Source: CALARM01 sp964431735
Lineage (GTDB): Bacteria; Vulcanimicrobiota; SpSt-956; JAKJGF01
Length of the DNA stretch: 49,360 bases
Assembly (NCBI GenBank): GCA_964431735.1
Contig: CAYSLJ010000033.1
Location: 1 to 49,360, forward strand
Reading direction: 5' to 3'
In this document: in pieces, positions 27,178 through 35,905 of the stretch
How the letters are laid out: every line of letters starts with the position of its first letter
Position numbering within the stretch: the stretch's first letter is position 1
Made by a program: the position numbers and the translations under genes
The notes under the pieces: model-generated
Database searches by the model: none
Seen by the model: only the letters and a program-made list of their open reading frames with translations
What the model was told of the DNA's origin: nothing

Positions 27178-28224
27178 TCATATTTTTTGCAGAGCTTTTG
27201 TTATTTCGTCTGCTATATCTTCAAGAGGTGATACAATATCTACAAGGCCTTCCTCGACAGGCGCTCTCGGCATACCAAATACGACACAGGTTTTTTCATC
27301 CTGAGCGATAATATAAGCACCGCTTTTTCTCATATTGCGAAGAGCTTTTGTGCCATCACTACCCATGCCTGTCATAATTACCGCAATTGCTCTGTCTCCG
27401 TAAATCCTGTCTACCGAATAAAAAAGAACATCTGCCGAAGGTTTACAGTTATTTACCGGTTCGCCGTCGATAATTTTCACTACTGTATCAGAAGACTTTT
27501 TTTCAACAATCATATGTTTTCCGCCGGGAGCTATAAGAGCAAGACCGGGCTCAAGCCTGTCATCATCTTCTGCTTCTTTAACCCTTATCTTGCATTTTGC
27601 ATTCAGGCTATCACCAAGGGTTTTAGTAAATTTCGGAGGCATATGCTGGACAATTAATATAGGCACATTTATATCTTCCGGTATCATAGGCATCATAACA
27701 GAAAGAGCATTGGGCCCCCCTGTAGAGATGCCTATTGCCACTACTTCTTTTTTTCTATTCAAAGAAGGTTTTCTTATCCATTTATTATCAGGTTTATAAA
27801 TTACTGTATCAGTCTGGCGTTTAATCAATCCTGGAGAAGAAATATACTTGAATTTTAATCTCTGTACTGATGAATAAAGAGATTCTTTGAATGTTTCTCC
27901 TTCTTCTCTTTTAATAACATCATGAAGTACAGGTATTAATCTGATAAGGGCCTTATTTTCATCACCTTCCTCTGTCGGAGTTTCTATGAGAATAGTAGTT
28001 AAATCACGATATTTCATATAAATATCATTAAGAAGAATAGAATTTTCAGGGGAAAGAAGTTCACTGTCCAGAATAATTACCTGTGGCTTTAATAAATCTA
28101 TCTTTTTAAAAGCAATGCTTAATGTGCTGGCAGTTCCGACGATTTCCAGGTCATAATCGCCGGACAGAACTTCTGAAATCATTTTTCTATATATTACCTT
28201 TGTGTCTATAATAAGTATTTTCAT
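27178..28224 (-). CDS. cheB: Protein-glutamate methylesterase CheB with atypical receiver
   Basis: Removes receptor methyl groups or deamidates receptors. The C-terminal methylesterase is complete: serine in GISTGGPNAL, histidine in VQHMPPKFT and aspartate in MTGMGSDGTKAL. The N-terminal receiver keeps the phospho-acceptor (ILDSELL), but the acidic pocket that normally reads DD is DT (IIDTK), and the conserved Ser/Thr and lysine regions are divergent. Phospho-control may therefore be weakened. No ribosome binding site is visible; the start probably depended on coupling to cheW, from which it is now split by a MITE-like insertion and a duplicated leader. Confidence 0.93.
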   Translation of the reverse strand: MKILIIDTKVIYRKMISEVLSGDYDLEIVGTASTLSIAFKKIDLLKPQVIILDSELLSPENSILLNDIYMKYRDLTTILIETPTEEGDENKALIRLIPVLHDVIKREEGETFKESLYSSVQRLKFKYISSPGLIKRQTDTVIYKPDNKWIRKPSLNRKKEVVAIGISTGGPNALSVMMPMIPEDINVPILIVQHMPPKFTKTLGDSLNAKCKIRVKEAEDDDRLEPGLALIAPGGKHMIVEKKSSDTVVKIIDGEPVNNCKPSADVLFYSVDRIYGDRAIAVIMTGMGSDGTKALRNMRKSGAYIIAQDEKTCVVFGMPRAPVEEGLVDIVSPLEDIADEITKALQKI

Positions 28225-28298
28225 AATTTTATAATTTTTTATACTTTCATAACTTCATAAATATTCAGAAGCATTAAAAGTTTTTTTTGTGTTTATAA
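28211..28298 (-). repeat. Direct repeat, left copy: cheB start plus relic of the cheW 3' end
   Basis: This stretch matches 28421-28510 at roughly 80-85 percent by eye. It holds the first codons of cheB, the short spacer and a decayed copy of the last 20 or so cheW codons (shared: ACTTTCATAACTTCATAAAT). A one-base deletion closes the cheW frame. With the right copy it brackets the 127-bp element. Confidence 0.75.
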
Positions 28299-28425
28299 TA
28301 AGGGGTTGTCAAGAAATAACCCAATCATATTTACGTCTATATCGTTACGCGTAACGCGTCACGCGTGACGCGAGGATAATAACCGTTCTAACAATTTGCC
28401 AGGGTTATTTTCTTAAAGTCCCTAA
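28299..28425. repeat. Complete MITE-like element, family 1 (127 bp), between cheB and cheW
   Basis: Same length and order as the copy at 12914: left end AAGGGGTTGTCAAGAAATAA, heptamer core at 28343-28375, GAGGATAATAACCGTTCTAA, right end TCTTAAAGTCCCTAA. It separates cheW from cheB inside an otherwise compact operon and is bracketed by direct repeats of about 87 bp. Confidence 0.87.
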
Positions 28426-28510
28426 GTATTTTCATAATTCTATAAACATGTTACACTTTCATAACTTCATAAATATCCAGAAGCATCAAAAGTTCTTTCT
28501 GTAATTTATA
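28421..28510 (-). repeat. Direct repeat, right copy: cheB-start relic plus true cheW 3' end
   Basis: Begins CTAAGTATTTTCATAATT, the reverse complement of the first cheB codons, cut off by the element end. It continues through the spacer into the functional cheW 3' end. It shows the ancestral cheW-cheB junction. Confidence 0.75.
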
Positions 28511-28927
28511 TACTCCTTTTATAAATCTTACATCCATACCGCGAACTCTGGGTGCAGGTTCAAGAAATTTAGGATTTATCTCTACCACATCTGATATACT
28601 GTCTACAAGCAATCCAACCCATTCGCCTTCCGACTCGATAATAATATTTCTGTGATCGGGAGTAAGGTCTACTTTTTCAAGGCCGAGAACCTCTCTCATA
28701 TCTATTACCGTTACGATCTGACCTCTCAGGTTCATGACACCTCTTATATGAAAAGGTGCATGAGGTACAGGTGTTAATTCCATATAAGGATTTATCTCCT
28801 GAACAAGTAGTATATCTATACCAAAAAGATATTTTCCGATATAAAAGCTGCTCACTTCAATTTTCTTATTGATTTCTTTCGCTTCAGGTACAGCCAGATA
28901 ATTCTTAACAGGACTGATATTAGCCAT
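28451..28927 (-). CDS. cheW: Chemotaxis coupling protein CheW
   Basis: A 158-residue adaptor that links receptors to CheA. The CheW fold is seen from VSSFYIGKYLFGIDI onward, with HIRGVMNLRGQIVTVIDMRE as the typical core and WVGLLVDSISDVVEI in the second subdomain. A GGAG lies before the ATG. A hairpin-flanked heptamer array sits between it and cheA. It is slightly shorter than the usual 160-170 residues, with no gap in the fold. Confidence 0.94.
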   Translation of the reverse strand: MANISPVKNYLAVPEAKEINKKIEVSSFYIGKYLFGIDILLVQEINPYMELTPVPHAPFHIRGVMNLRGQIVTVIDMREVLGLEKVDLTPDHRNIIIESEGEWVGLLVDSISDVVEINPKFLEPAPRVRGMDVRFIKGVYKLQKELLMLLDIYEVMKV

Positions 28928-28953
28928 AATATTCTCCTTTCACGCTAAATTTA

Positions 28954-29009
28954 TATGAGAATCGTAACGTGTAACGCGTAACGCGTGACGGGAGGAACAA
29001 ATTCTCATA
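28954..29009. repeat. TRACGCG array within a perfect 9-bp inverted repeat
   Basis: TATGAGAAT at 28954 and ATTCTCATA ending at 29009 are perfect inverse copies around the array at 28963-28995. A short dyad, TGACCG-AAC-CGGTCA, follows at 29018-29032. The unit lies between cheA and cheW. Confidence 0.8.
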
Positions 29010-29092
29010 CTTCATTGTGACCGAACCGGTCATTTAACCCGACACCCATAACCTTTAAAACCATATTTTACGCCAAATGAAAATTTATATAA

Positions 29093-32000
29093 TTAATTTA
29101 TATAAGCTTTAGGCATATCGCCTCTCAGGAAAGTCATAACTGCGTCCAGAAGATTTTCTCTGTCAAGTTTTATCTGGTAATTATCTATACCTGCTTCCAG
29201 ACCTTTTTTAATATCTTCTTCACCCGTCATGGCAGTAAGAGCCATTACCTTTAAATGGGCAAATCTCTCATCTGATTTTATTTTCTTTGTAAATACATAT
29301 CCGTCCATAACAGGCATTTCAATATCGGTTATTACAAGATCTACGCTGTTATTACAGAGTTTCTCAAAACCATCTTTCCCATCTATGGCTTCTACGACTT
29401 CATAGCCCTGACTTTCAAGATAATTTTTAACATGGCTTCTGAAGAAATTTGAATCTTCTACAAGAAGTATGGACGGCTTTTTGTTATCTTCCATAACAAC
29501 AGCTTCTCTTTCTTTAAACCATGCAGGTTCGGCCATTTCAACTATTTCAAAAATATCAAGAAAAAGTGTTGTCACATTATCTATAATGGCAGATCCGAGT
29601 ACTCCCGGCTGTTTTAAGGTATGAGTATCTATATCAAAGGTTAATAGCTTTGTATCTACAATATTTCTGGCTATGAGCCCTATATCTCTGCCTTTTATTT
29701 TAAAGAGAATCATATAGAGGTTTGTCTGTTCCGGCGGTGTATCCAGAGAAAGATATGTTTCAATTTTCACGACAGGGAGGCTTTTACCTCTGTATTTAAT
29801 AAGATTTCTTCCTCCTATAGTTTCAATATCGGAACTCATAATTCTGTCAATTCTGGATACAAGTGAAAGGGATATGCCGAACTGTTCCCTTGTGCCGTTA
29901 TTAAATAAAAGAACTGATTGTGCATCTTTCATATCAGTATCTGCCTTTTTTCCCTCTTCTTCCATTGCAGCCAGTTCTTCTTCCTGAACCAGGCCGCTGT
30001 AATTTGCAATACCCTGAACATCCAGAATAAGAGCAACATGACCGTCTCCCATAATAGTAGCTCCTGCATAACATTTACAGTCTTTCATATGTCTTCCCAG
30101 GGGTTTTACAACGATTTCTTCACTGTCCTGAAGTCCGTCTACAATAAGACCATATCTTGTATTTCCCGCTGCAAGAACTACAATATTCACATCGTGACCG
30201 TTTAATAAAACAGAAGCTTCATCGCCATGAAGAACAGAGTTTAAACGAAGAAGCGGAAGAAGTCTTCCTCTCAATCTGAATACCTCAATACCATGAATGG
30301 CTTCTATCTTACTTTTCACCTCTTCCCCTTTGATTTTAACCAGTTCTACAAGGTTCATCTGTGGAATAGCATAACGTTCCAATCCGGTTTTAACAAGGAG
30401 GGAAGGTATTATGGCAAGAGTGAGAGGTAATTTAATATTTATCGTTGTTCCTTTACCAGGTTCTGACTGTACATCAATTATACCGCCGATCTTTTCAAAG
30501 TTCGTTTTCACTACATCCATACCCACTCCTCTTCCTGACAGATCGCTAACTTTTGCGGCTGTGGAAAGACCGGGAAGAAATATTAAATTAAGGGCATCTC
30601 TTTCACTCATCATATCTGCCTCGGCCTTTGACAGGAGACCTTTATCTACAGCCTTTGCTTTTAACCTTGACGAATCAATACCTGCACCGTCATCTATTAT
30701 ATCGATATTTACCTGGCCTCCTTCATGGTAGGCACAGAGAATTAATTTGCCTTCTCCTTCTTTACCGACTGATTTTCTTTTAGAAGGAATTTCTATGCCA
30801 TGATCTACGGCATTTCTTACAAGATGTGTGAGAGGATCACTCATATTTTCAACTATATTTTTATCCAGTTCCACTTCTTCACCTTTTATAATCAGTTCTA
30901 CCTGTTTGCCAAGATTTCTGGCCAGATCTCTGACTATTCTCGGAAACTTGTTAAATACATTGCCTATGGGCTGCATTCTCGTACGCATAATATTTTCCTG
31001 AAGTTCTGTAGTTATAAAATTTATCCTCTGACCTATATTATGGAGGTTATCTATATCATTTACAGACAACATCTGCATAAGCTGATTTCTGCTCAGTACA
31101 AGTTCTCCTGCAAGAGACATGAGTTTATCCAGAAGTTTAATATCAATCCTGAGACTTGTTTCCGTCTTTTTCTCTTTTCCTTCATCTTTCAATACAGGAT
31201 GGGGAACTATAGTATCAGTAGTTTCTTTATGTTCTTTCTCTGTTTCCTGAGGCGGTGCGGAAACAGATTTTACAGGAAGCATTGCAGGAGCTATTTTCTC
31301 TTCTTCAACCGGTTCTGCTTCATCTGTACCGTTACTCCATTCAATAATACTATCTTCAGGTAAATCGAGTACTCTGAGAAGATGTGCTTTTTCAAGAGAT
31401 GACTGATAAAGTAAATAAACAGGCATATTTGTAGGTTCTCCGTCTGTTTCTGCTATCATTTCCATATGAAACGTAGATGTCAAAATTTCTCCTACAAAAG
31501 CTGCCTTCTGAATTAAATCCAGAGGTGTTCTTTTCTTTTGCTGACAATCTTTAATTAAATCTACATAGACAAAATATATACAGTGGCCCGGTTTATGTTT
31601 TTCTTTCAATTCCTCATAGTCATATTCAAAATCTATTGTACGACCTCTCGTATTAACTAAAATCTTATTGAGAGTATCACCCTGAGTAATCTTTACATCT
31701 TCAGATTTTTTTTCTGTTTTATCTACCGGGATCTGTGTTTCCACCTGTTTTTCCTGCGGTTTCTGCTGTTTTGCCCATGAGTTGCCCTTCTCCAGTATTT
31801 GTCTCAAAGTAGCAAGTAATTCAGATATATCAGCGTCATTACTTGCTTTATGATCATCTATAAATCCTCTGAGTTTATCAATCGATTGAAGTATGAGATC
31901 CATAATTGAAGGAGCAGGGTTTAGCTTATTATTTCTTATTAAATCCAGAATACTTTCCAGTTCATGAGAAAGATGATTAATATTATCAAGACCGTAAAAA

Positions 32001-32182
32001 GAGGCGCCTCCCTTGACTGTATGAACGGCACGAAATATTTCATTTATTAAAGAACGATCAAAATTGCCACCCTGTTTCTCAATCTTCAAGAGCGTATCTT
32101 CTGCCATTTCAATATGTTCTCTGGCCTCAACCAGATAGGCCTCCATAAGTTCATCATCCAGAAAATCATTATAACCGGACAT
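29093..32182 (-). CDS. cheA: Hybrid chemotaxis histidine kinase CheA with C-terminal receiver
   Basis: A 1029-residue cytoplasmic kinase. Domains in order: Hpt (about 5-110, phospho-histidine H54 in RAVHTVKGGASFYG), a P2-like region (about 195-300), dimerisation (about 345-405, LLDKLMSLAGELVLSRNQL), ATPase (NIVENMSDPLTHLVRNAVDH; GRGVGMDVVK), a first CheW domain (about 600-735), a second CheW-like domain (about 750-890) and a receiver (about 905-1025, LLVEDSNFF; ITDIEMPVMDGY). Two CheW-like domains and a fused receiver set it apart from the E. coli type. The receiver may be a phosphate sink, since no separate cheY lies in the operon. The ATG has AAAGGAG upstream. Confidence 0.95.
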   Translation of the reverse strand: MSGYNDFLDDELMEAYLVEAREHIEMAEDTLLKIEKQGGNFDRSLINEIFRAVHTVKGGASFYGLDNINHLSHELESILDLIRNNKLNPAPSIMDLILQSIDKLRGFIDDHKASNDADISELLATLRQILEKGNSWAKQQKPQEKQVETQIPVDKTEKKSEDVKITQGDTLNKILVNTRGRTIDFEYDYEELKEKHKPGHCIYFVYVDLIKDCQQKKRTPLDLIQKAAFVGEILTSTFHMEMIAETDGEPTNMPVYLLYQSSLEKAHLLRVLDLPEDSIIEWSNGTDEAEPVEEEKIAPAMLPVKSVSAPPQETEKEHKETTDTIVPHPVLKDEGKEKKTETSLRIDIKLLDKLMSLAGELVLSRNQLMQMLSVNDIDNLHNIGQRINFITTELQENIMRTRMQPIGNVFNKFPRIVRDLARNLGKQVELIIKGEEVELDKNIVENMSDPLTHLVRNAVDHGIEIPSKRKSVGKEGEGKLILCAYHEGGQVNIDIIDDGAGIDSSRLKAKAVDKGLLSKAEADMMSERDALNLIFLPGLSTAAKVSDLSGRGVGMDVVKTNFEKIGGIIDVQSEPGKGTTINIKLPLTLAIIPSLLVKTGLERYAIPQMNLVELVKIKGEEVKSKIEAIHGIEVFRLRGRLLPLLRLNSVLHGDEASVLLNGHDVNIVVLAAGNTRYGLIVDGLQDSEEIVVKPLGRHMKDCKCYAGATIMGDGHVALILDVQGIANYSGLVQEEELAAMEEEGKKADTDMKDAQSVLLFNNGTREQFGISLSLVSRIDRIMSSDIETIGGRNLIKYRGKSLPVVKIETYLSLDTPPEQTNLYMILFKIKGRDIGLIARNIVDTKLLTFDIDTHTLKQPGVLGSAIIDNVTTLFLDIFEIVEMAEPAWFKEREAVVMEDNKKPSILLVEDSNFFRSHVKNYLESQGYEVVEAIDGKDGFEKLCNNSVDLVITDIEMPVMDGYVFTKKIKSDERFAHLKVMALTAMTGEEDIKKGLEAGIDNYQIKLDRENLLDAVMTFLRGDMPKAYIN

Positions 32183-32210
32183 ATGTCAAACTCCTTTCTT
32201 GCTACCTCTT

Positions 32211-32513
32211 CTAAGCTCCGGAAGATATAGTAATATATTTATCAAGTTTTAAAAGGGTAAATAACTGCATTATATCATCATTTGCACAGACAATATTCAG
32301 AGTGCCGTTGAATTCCTGAAGAGCTTTATAACAGGAAATAATTACGCCGAGACCGATGGAATCAATCATATTTACAGAGGACAGATCAATCGTTATATTA
32401 ACATTATTATTGCCAAGTTGAAACAAAATCTTATCCCGCAATTCATTCACTGTTTTCTCTGTTATATCTGTTTCAGGTTTTATGATAACGTTTTCCGTAT
32501 TATAGTCACTCAT
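32211..32513 (-). CDS. STAS-domain protein (anti-sigma factor antagonist-like)
   Basis: A 100-residue single STAS domain. The usual phosphorylation segment reads NMIDSIGLGVIISCYKAL, with the serine in place. It is the first gene of the chemotaxis operon, 28 bp ahead of cheA, with AAGGTGGGG as ribosome binding site. STAS proteins switch partner kinases or regulators by phosphorylation. Here it may couple the Che kinase to another output; no cognate SpoIIAB-like kinase gene is adjacent. Confidence 0.88.
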   Translation of the reverse strand: MSDYNTENVIIKPETDITEKTVNELRDKILFQLGNNNVNITIDLSSVNMIDSIGLGVIISCYKALQEFNGTLNIVCANDDIMQLFTLLKLDKYITISSGA

Positions 32514-32796
32514 AAATTATCCCCACCTTATCTTAGTGACGCATGACGCGTGACACTTAATAGAATACACGCTTATAACCATTCAGTAATGTAAAACTCT
32601 CAATATTATTATAATATATATCGGCGAATTAATAAATCACATTAATTATTTTCATTATAATAGTTAATATCGGATTAATAAGAAAAAAATTAAGATATTC
32701 ATAGATAATTAAAAAAATTATTTCCTATAACGTTTATCCAGTCCTGTAAATATGTTATACTACCTCTAATTATCATTTAACGAGGTGAAATTTTAT
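32514..32796. other. Divergent intergenic region of 283 bp
   Basis: Contains promoters for both the che operon and the phosphoesterase, though none matches consensus well. TATACT at 32756-32761 is a possible -10 for the plus-strand gene. A decayed TRACGCG array (GTGACGCATGACGCGTGAC) lies at 32535-32556. The rest is AT-rich and unassigned. Confidence 0.5.
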
Positions 32797-33291
32797 ATGT
32801 TCATAGCTGTAATGAGTGACTCTCATGATAATAAAAATAAACTCAGGAAAGCCGTAAATTTAATCAGGGAAAAAAACTGTGACGTTCTTATACATTGCGG
32901 GGATTTTACTTCTCCTGACATGTTATATGAATTCAGTGAATTTCCCGGTAAGGTCTATGGAGTATTCGGAAATATTGACAGAGATACATTTTACATGAAA
33001 AAAATAGCTGACTCGGAGGTGCAGAATATAGTCCTGATGGGAAGCGAAGGAGAAATCAATATAGAGAATAAAAAAATAGCCTTTACCCATTATCCTGAGA
33101 TTGCAAATTCTCTGGCAAGAACAGATATGTATGATCTCGTATTCTACGGTCATACACACAGACATAAAATAAACAGAATAAATGAAAAAACATATCTTAT
33201 TAATCCCGGTGATATAAGCGGAAGATATGGTAAAAGTACTTTTATATTTTACGAACTCTCTACGGGAGAAATGGAAAAAATAGATCTTTAG
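32797..33291 (+). CDS. YfcE/MJ0936-type metallophosphoesterase
   Basis: About 164 residues. Metal-binding motifs of the calcineurin-like fold are in order: SDSHDN near the start, HCGDF, GNID, and the histidine pair in FYGHTHRHK, followed by INPGD. Such enzymes are manganese-dependent phosphodiesterases of uncertain natural substrate. I take the ATG at 32797 because GAGGTG lies nine bases before it; the in-frame GTG upstream is part of that ribosome binding site. It is monocistronic. Confidence 0.9.
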   Translation: MFIAVMSDSHDNKNKLRKAVNLIREKNCDVLIHCGDFTSPDMLYEFSEFPGKVYGVFGNIDRDTFYMKKIADSEVQNIVLMGSEGEINIENKKIAFTHYPEIANSLARTDMYDLVFYGHTHRHKINRINEKTYLINPGDISGRYGKSTFIFYELSTGEMEKIDL

Positions 33292-33390
33292 TAAATTATT
33301 GCTTTTTATTCTGACTTTATTTATAATGAGTTCATAAATCCATAAATTTTCGGAAGGATTTACCGAACTGAGCAATAAAATAAATGTTTT

Positions 33391-33416
33391 CCTCCCGTCA
33401 CGCGTTACGCGTCACG
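33391..33416 (-). repeat. TRACGCG heptamer array
   Basis: On the minus strand: CGTGACGCGTAACGCGTGAC then GGGAGG. It lies 26 bases upstream of the first double-kinase gene, so it sits in that gene's leader. Confidence 0.85.
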
Positions 33417-33441
33417 AGAGCATAATTGGAGGCTGCTGCAA

Positions 33442-35622
33442 GTGAGAGAAAGAGATGAAGCAGGTAACCTTTTACCTGATACTGTTTTATCAGAGAGATA
33501 TAGAATAATTAAGCTCATACATACCGGTACAATAAGCAGAATATATAACGGATTTGACTGTAATTACAAAAAAAATGTATTTGTAAAAGAAATCACTCAA
33601 TATACAGATCCTTCCTTACGTCAGCAGGCAATAGAACAGTTTAAATGTGAAGCAAAGATTCTCTTTAAATTAAAACATAAGAGTCTTCCCAGATTTGTAG
33701 ATTACTTTGATTACAAACAGAGCAGATATATTGTCCTGGAATATATAGAAGGAAAAAAATTAACCACCTTTGTAGAAAACAGGAAAAATTTTCTTCCTGA
33801 AAAACAGGTAATCAACTGGGGCATAGAATTATGTGATGTTCTCCTCTATCTTCATAATATGAAACCTGCTCCTGTTATATTCAGAAATATGAATCCTGAC
33901 AGTATAATAGTTTCATCAGATGGAACATTAAAACTTATAGACTTCGGAACCTCAAAAATACATGAGGAACAGAAAAAAACACTTGGTATAGCAAAAAGTA
34001 TAACACCACATTATTCTCCCATAGAACAGCATGTAGAATCCACTGATAAACGGTCAGATATATATTCACTGGGAGCGACTATGTATTATTTAATAACAGG
34101 AGAAACCCCTATGGATTGCATAGACAGGTCCCTTGAAGATGAGCCAATGGAGCCATGCAGTCATATCAATCCGGCTATTTCCTCAGAGCTTGAAAGAATT
34201 ATAATGAAAGCCATGGAAATTGACAGGGACGACAGATATCAGGATGCAGAATACATGAAAAATGACCTGACACTTCTGCTGGAGGATACAGAAAAATCTC
34301 CTGACCATAAAAAACCTTTAAAATTTATGGAAACATTTACCTCTGAAACAAAGAACAGAGTTAAAGACAATCTGCAACAAACGGTAAGACCGTTATTTAT
34401 GACAAGAAAACCTGTACCGTCTTCCAGGCCTGCACCGGAAAAAATGTTCAGAAAAAAGGATAATTTTCAGGAAGCTTTACCGGGATATATTACGCCTGTT
34501 CAAAAAGTAGAAGAAGCTGACTGGAAACATGATAATGTCAATGACGGAGTTCTTCGTCCTGCAGCGAAAAAAAGCCTCTTAAAACGGCATAACCAGGCTT
34601 TAATCGAATATGTTCCTGACATAGAAAATCTGGAACAGGAAAGAAAAAAATCTCACGGTCCATGGGAAAAATCCAGAGATTTTTATCTGGATATATCAGG
34701 TGACAGACAGATAATAAAAGAACAGACCTTTAAAGATATCTTTAAAGCCATACCTGAGAAAGAGGAACCATGTAACATGACTTCCGGAAAATATAATACG
34801 GTACTCACTGATACAAACATGATTGCAAACAGATATAAAATTCTTACTCTGCTCCACTGCGGTCATAATACGCGCATATATAAATGCTTTGACAGAGAAA
34901 CAAAGAGAGAACTGGTAATAAAGGAATTATTTGTAGAAGACTCTCTCCCTGCCATTTATAGAAAAGAAATCATAAAACAATTCCGTATTGTAGTAGGATT
35001 ATTCTTAAAATTTAATCACCAGAATCTCCCAAAACTTCTGGATTATATTGAATCTAAAGAAGGCAGGTATGTAGCAATGGAATTTGTAGAAGGCAGTAAT
35101 TTAGAGGAAGTAATAATAAAAAAACCAGACCTGCCAAAAGAAGTTCTACTGATCAGATGGGCTTTACAATTATGTAATATCCTGGGATATCTTCATAGTA
35201 TAAAACCTGATCCTGTCATATTGAGAAATCTCAAACCTGACAATATACTTCTTGACAGCAAAGGAGATATAAAACTTCTTGGTTTCGGACTGTGTAAAAT
35301 ACTCAATCCTGATAGAAATACGTCATCTATAATAAAAATGGCAAATCTTCATTATTCTCCTCCCGAACAGTATAGCGGTCTTACAGATACATTAACCGAT
35401 ATATATTCTCTTGGTGCTACTTTATACTATCTTGCAACAAAAATTCATCCAGTAGATTCCATAGAACGTACTGTAGGTACAACAGGCCTGATTGAAGCCT
35501 TTGAATATAATCAGTCGATTTCAAACAGATTTTCTGCCATAATACAGAGGGCAATGAACCTGAAAAAAGCAGATAGATATCAATCTGTTGCAGAAATAGA
35601 AAGAGACCTCAGAAGTCTCTGA
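33442..35622 (+). CDS. Double Ser/Thr kinase-like protein, both domains predicted inactive
   Basis: 726 residues, no membrane segment. GTG start with GGAGG nine bases upstream. Domain 1 (about 20-280) keeps the ATP lysine K49, the helix-C glutamate E70 and DFG (167-169). Its catalytic loop reads FRNMNPDS instead of HRDLKPEN, so the catalytic aspartate, the lysine and the metal-binding asparagine are all changed. Domain 2 (about 464-726) has LRNLKPDN (N596 for the aspartate) and GFG (614-616) for DFG, and lacks the helix-C glutamate. Activation-segment ends are well kept (THYSP-like HYSPIEQ and HYSPPEQY). A charged linker of about 180 residues joins them. It looks like a scaffold or regulator of its paralogue at 35906. 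Confidence 0.87.
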   Translation: MRERDEAGNLLPDTVLSERYRIIKLIHTGTISRIYNGFDCNYKKNVFVKEITQYTDPSLRQQAIEQFKCEAKILFKLKHKSLPRFVDYFDYKQSRYIVLEYIEGKKLTTFVENRKNFLPEKQVINWGIELCDVLLYLHNMKPAPVIFRNMNPDSIIVSSDGTLKLIDFGTSKIHEEQKKTLGIAKSITPHYSPIEQHVESTDKRSDIYSLGATMYYLITGETPMDCIDRSLEDEPMEPCSHINPAISSELERIIMKAMEIDRDDRYQDAEYMKNDLTLLLEDTEKSPDHKKPLKFMETFTSETKNRVKDNLQQTVRPLFMTRKPVPSSRPAPEKMFRKKDNFQEALPGYITPVQKVEEADWKHDNVNDGVLRPAAKKSLLKRHNQALIEYVPDIENLEQERKKSHGPWEKSRDFYLDISGDRQIIKEQTFKDIFKAIPEKEEPCNMTSGKYNTVLTDTNMIANRYKILTLLHCGHNTRIYKCFDRETKRELVIKELFVEDSLPAIYRKEIIKQFRIVVGLFLKFNHQNLPKLLDYIESKEGRYVAMEFVEGSNLEEVIIKKPDLPKEVLLIRWALQLCNILGYLHSIKPDPVILRNLKPDNILLDSKGDIKLLGFGLCKILNPDRNTSSIIKMANLHYSPPEQYSGLTDTLTDIYSLGATLYYLATKIHPVDSIERTVGTTGLIEAFEYNQSISNRFSAIIQRAMNLKKADRYQSVAEIERDLRSL

Positions 35623-35905
35623 AAAGTTCACAGATCACCATTGATTTTTCCTACAGGTTTATTTATAATTTAAATTGCGTTTTTTAATGACAGGTGATTT
35701 TATATACAATGGAAAAATAAATTTATCACAGAATATTCAGAGTGAAAAGTGAAAAGTGAAAAAAATTGGATTTTACTTACTTTTCACTATTCACTTTTCA
35801 CTTTTCACTAATTAATAGATTTACAAAATTAAGTGCAATTTCCAGTAAAAGTAAAACTACCTGTCGTAAAAAAACACTATCTAATGAGGTCAGGAGAACA
35901 GCTCA
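35623..35905. other. Intergenic gap of 283 bp between the double-kinase genes
   Basis: It contains the GTGAAAA hairpin at 35741-35809 and otherwise AT-rich DNA with no clear promoter. The second kinase gene may have its own transcript. Confidence 0.55.
35741..35809. repeat. Inverted heptamer arrays, GTGAAAA facing TTTTCAC
   Basis: Left arm has three GTGAAAA units. The right arm has four units of TTTTCAC type, one of them ATTCAC. The arms can pair over about 22 bp. Confidence 0.85.
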
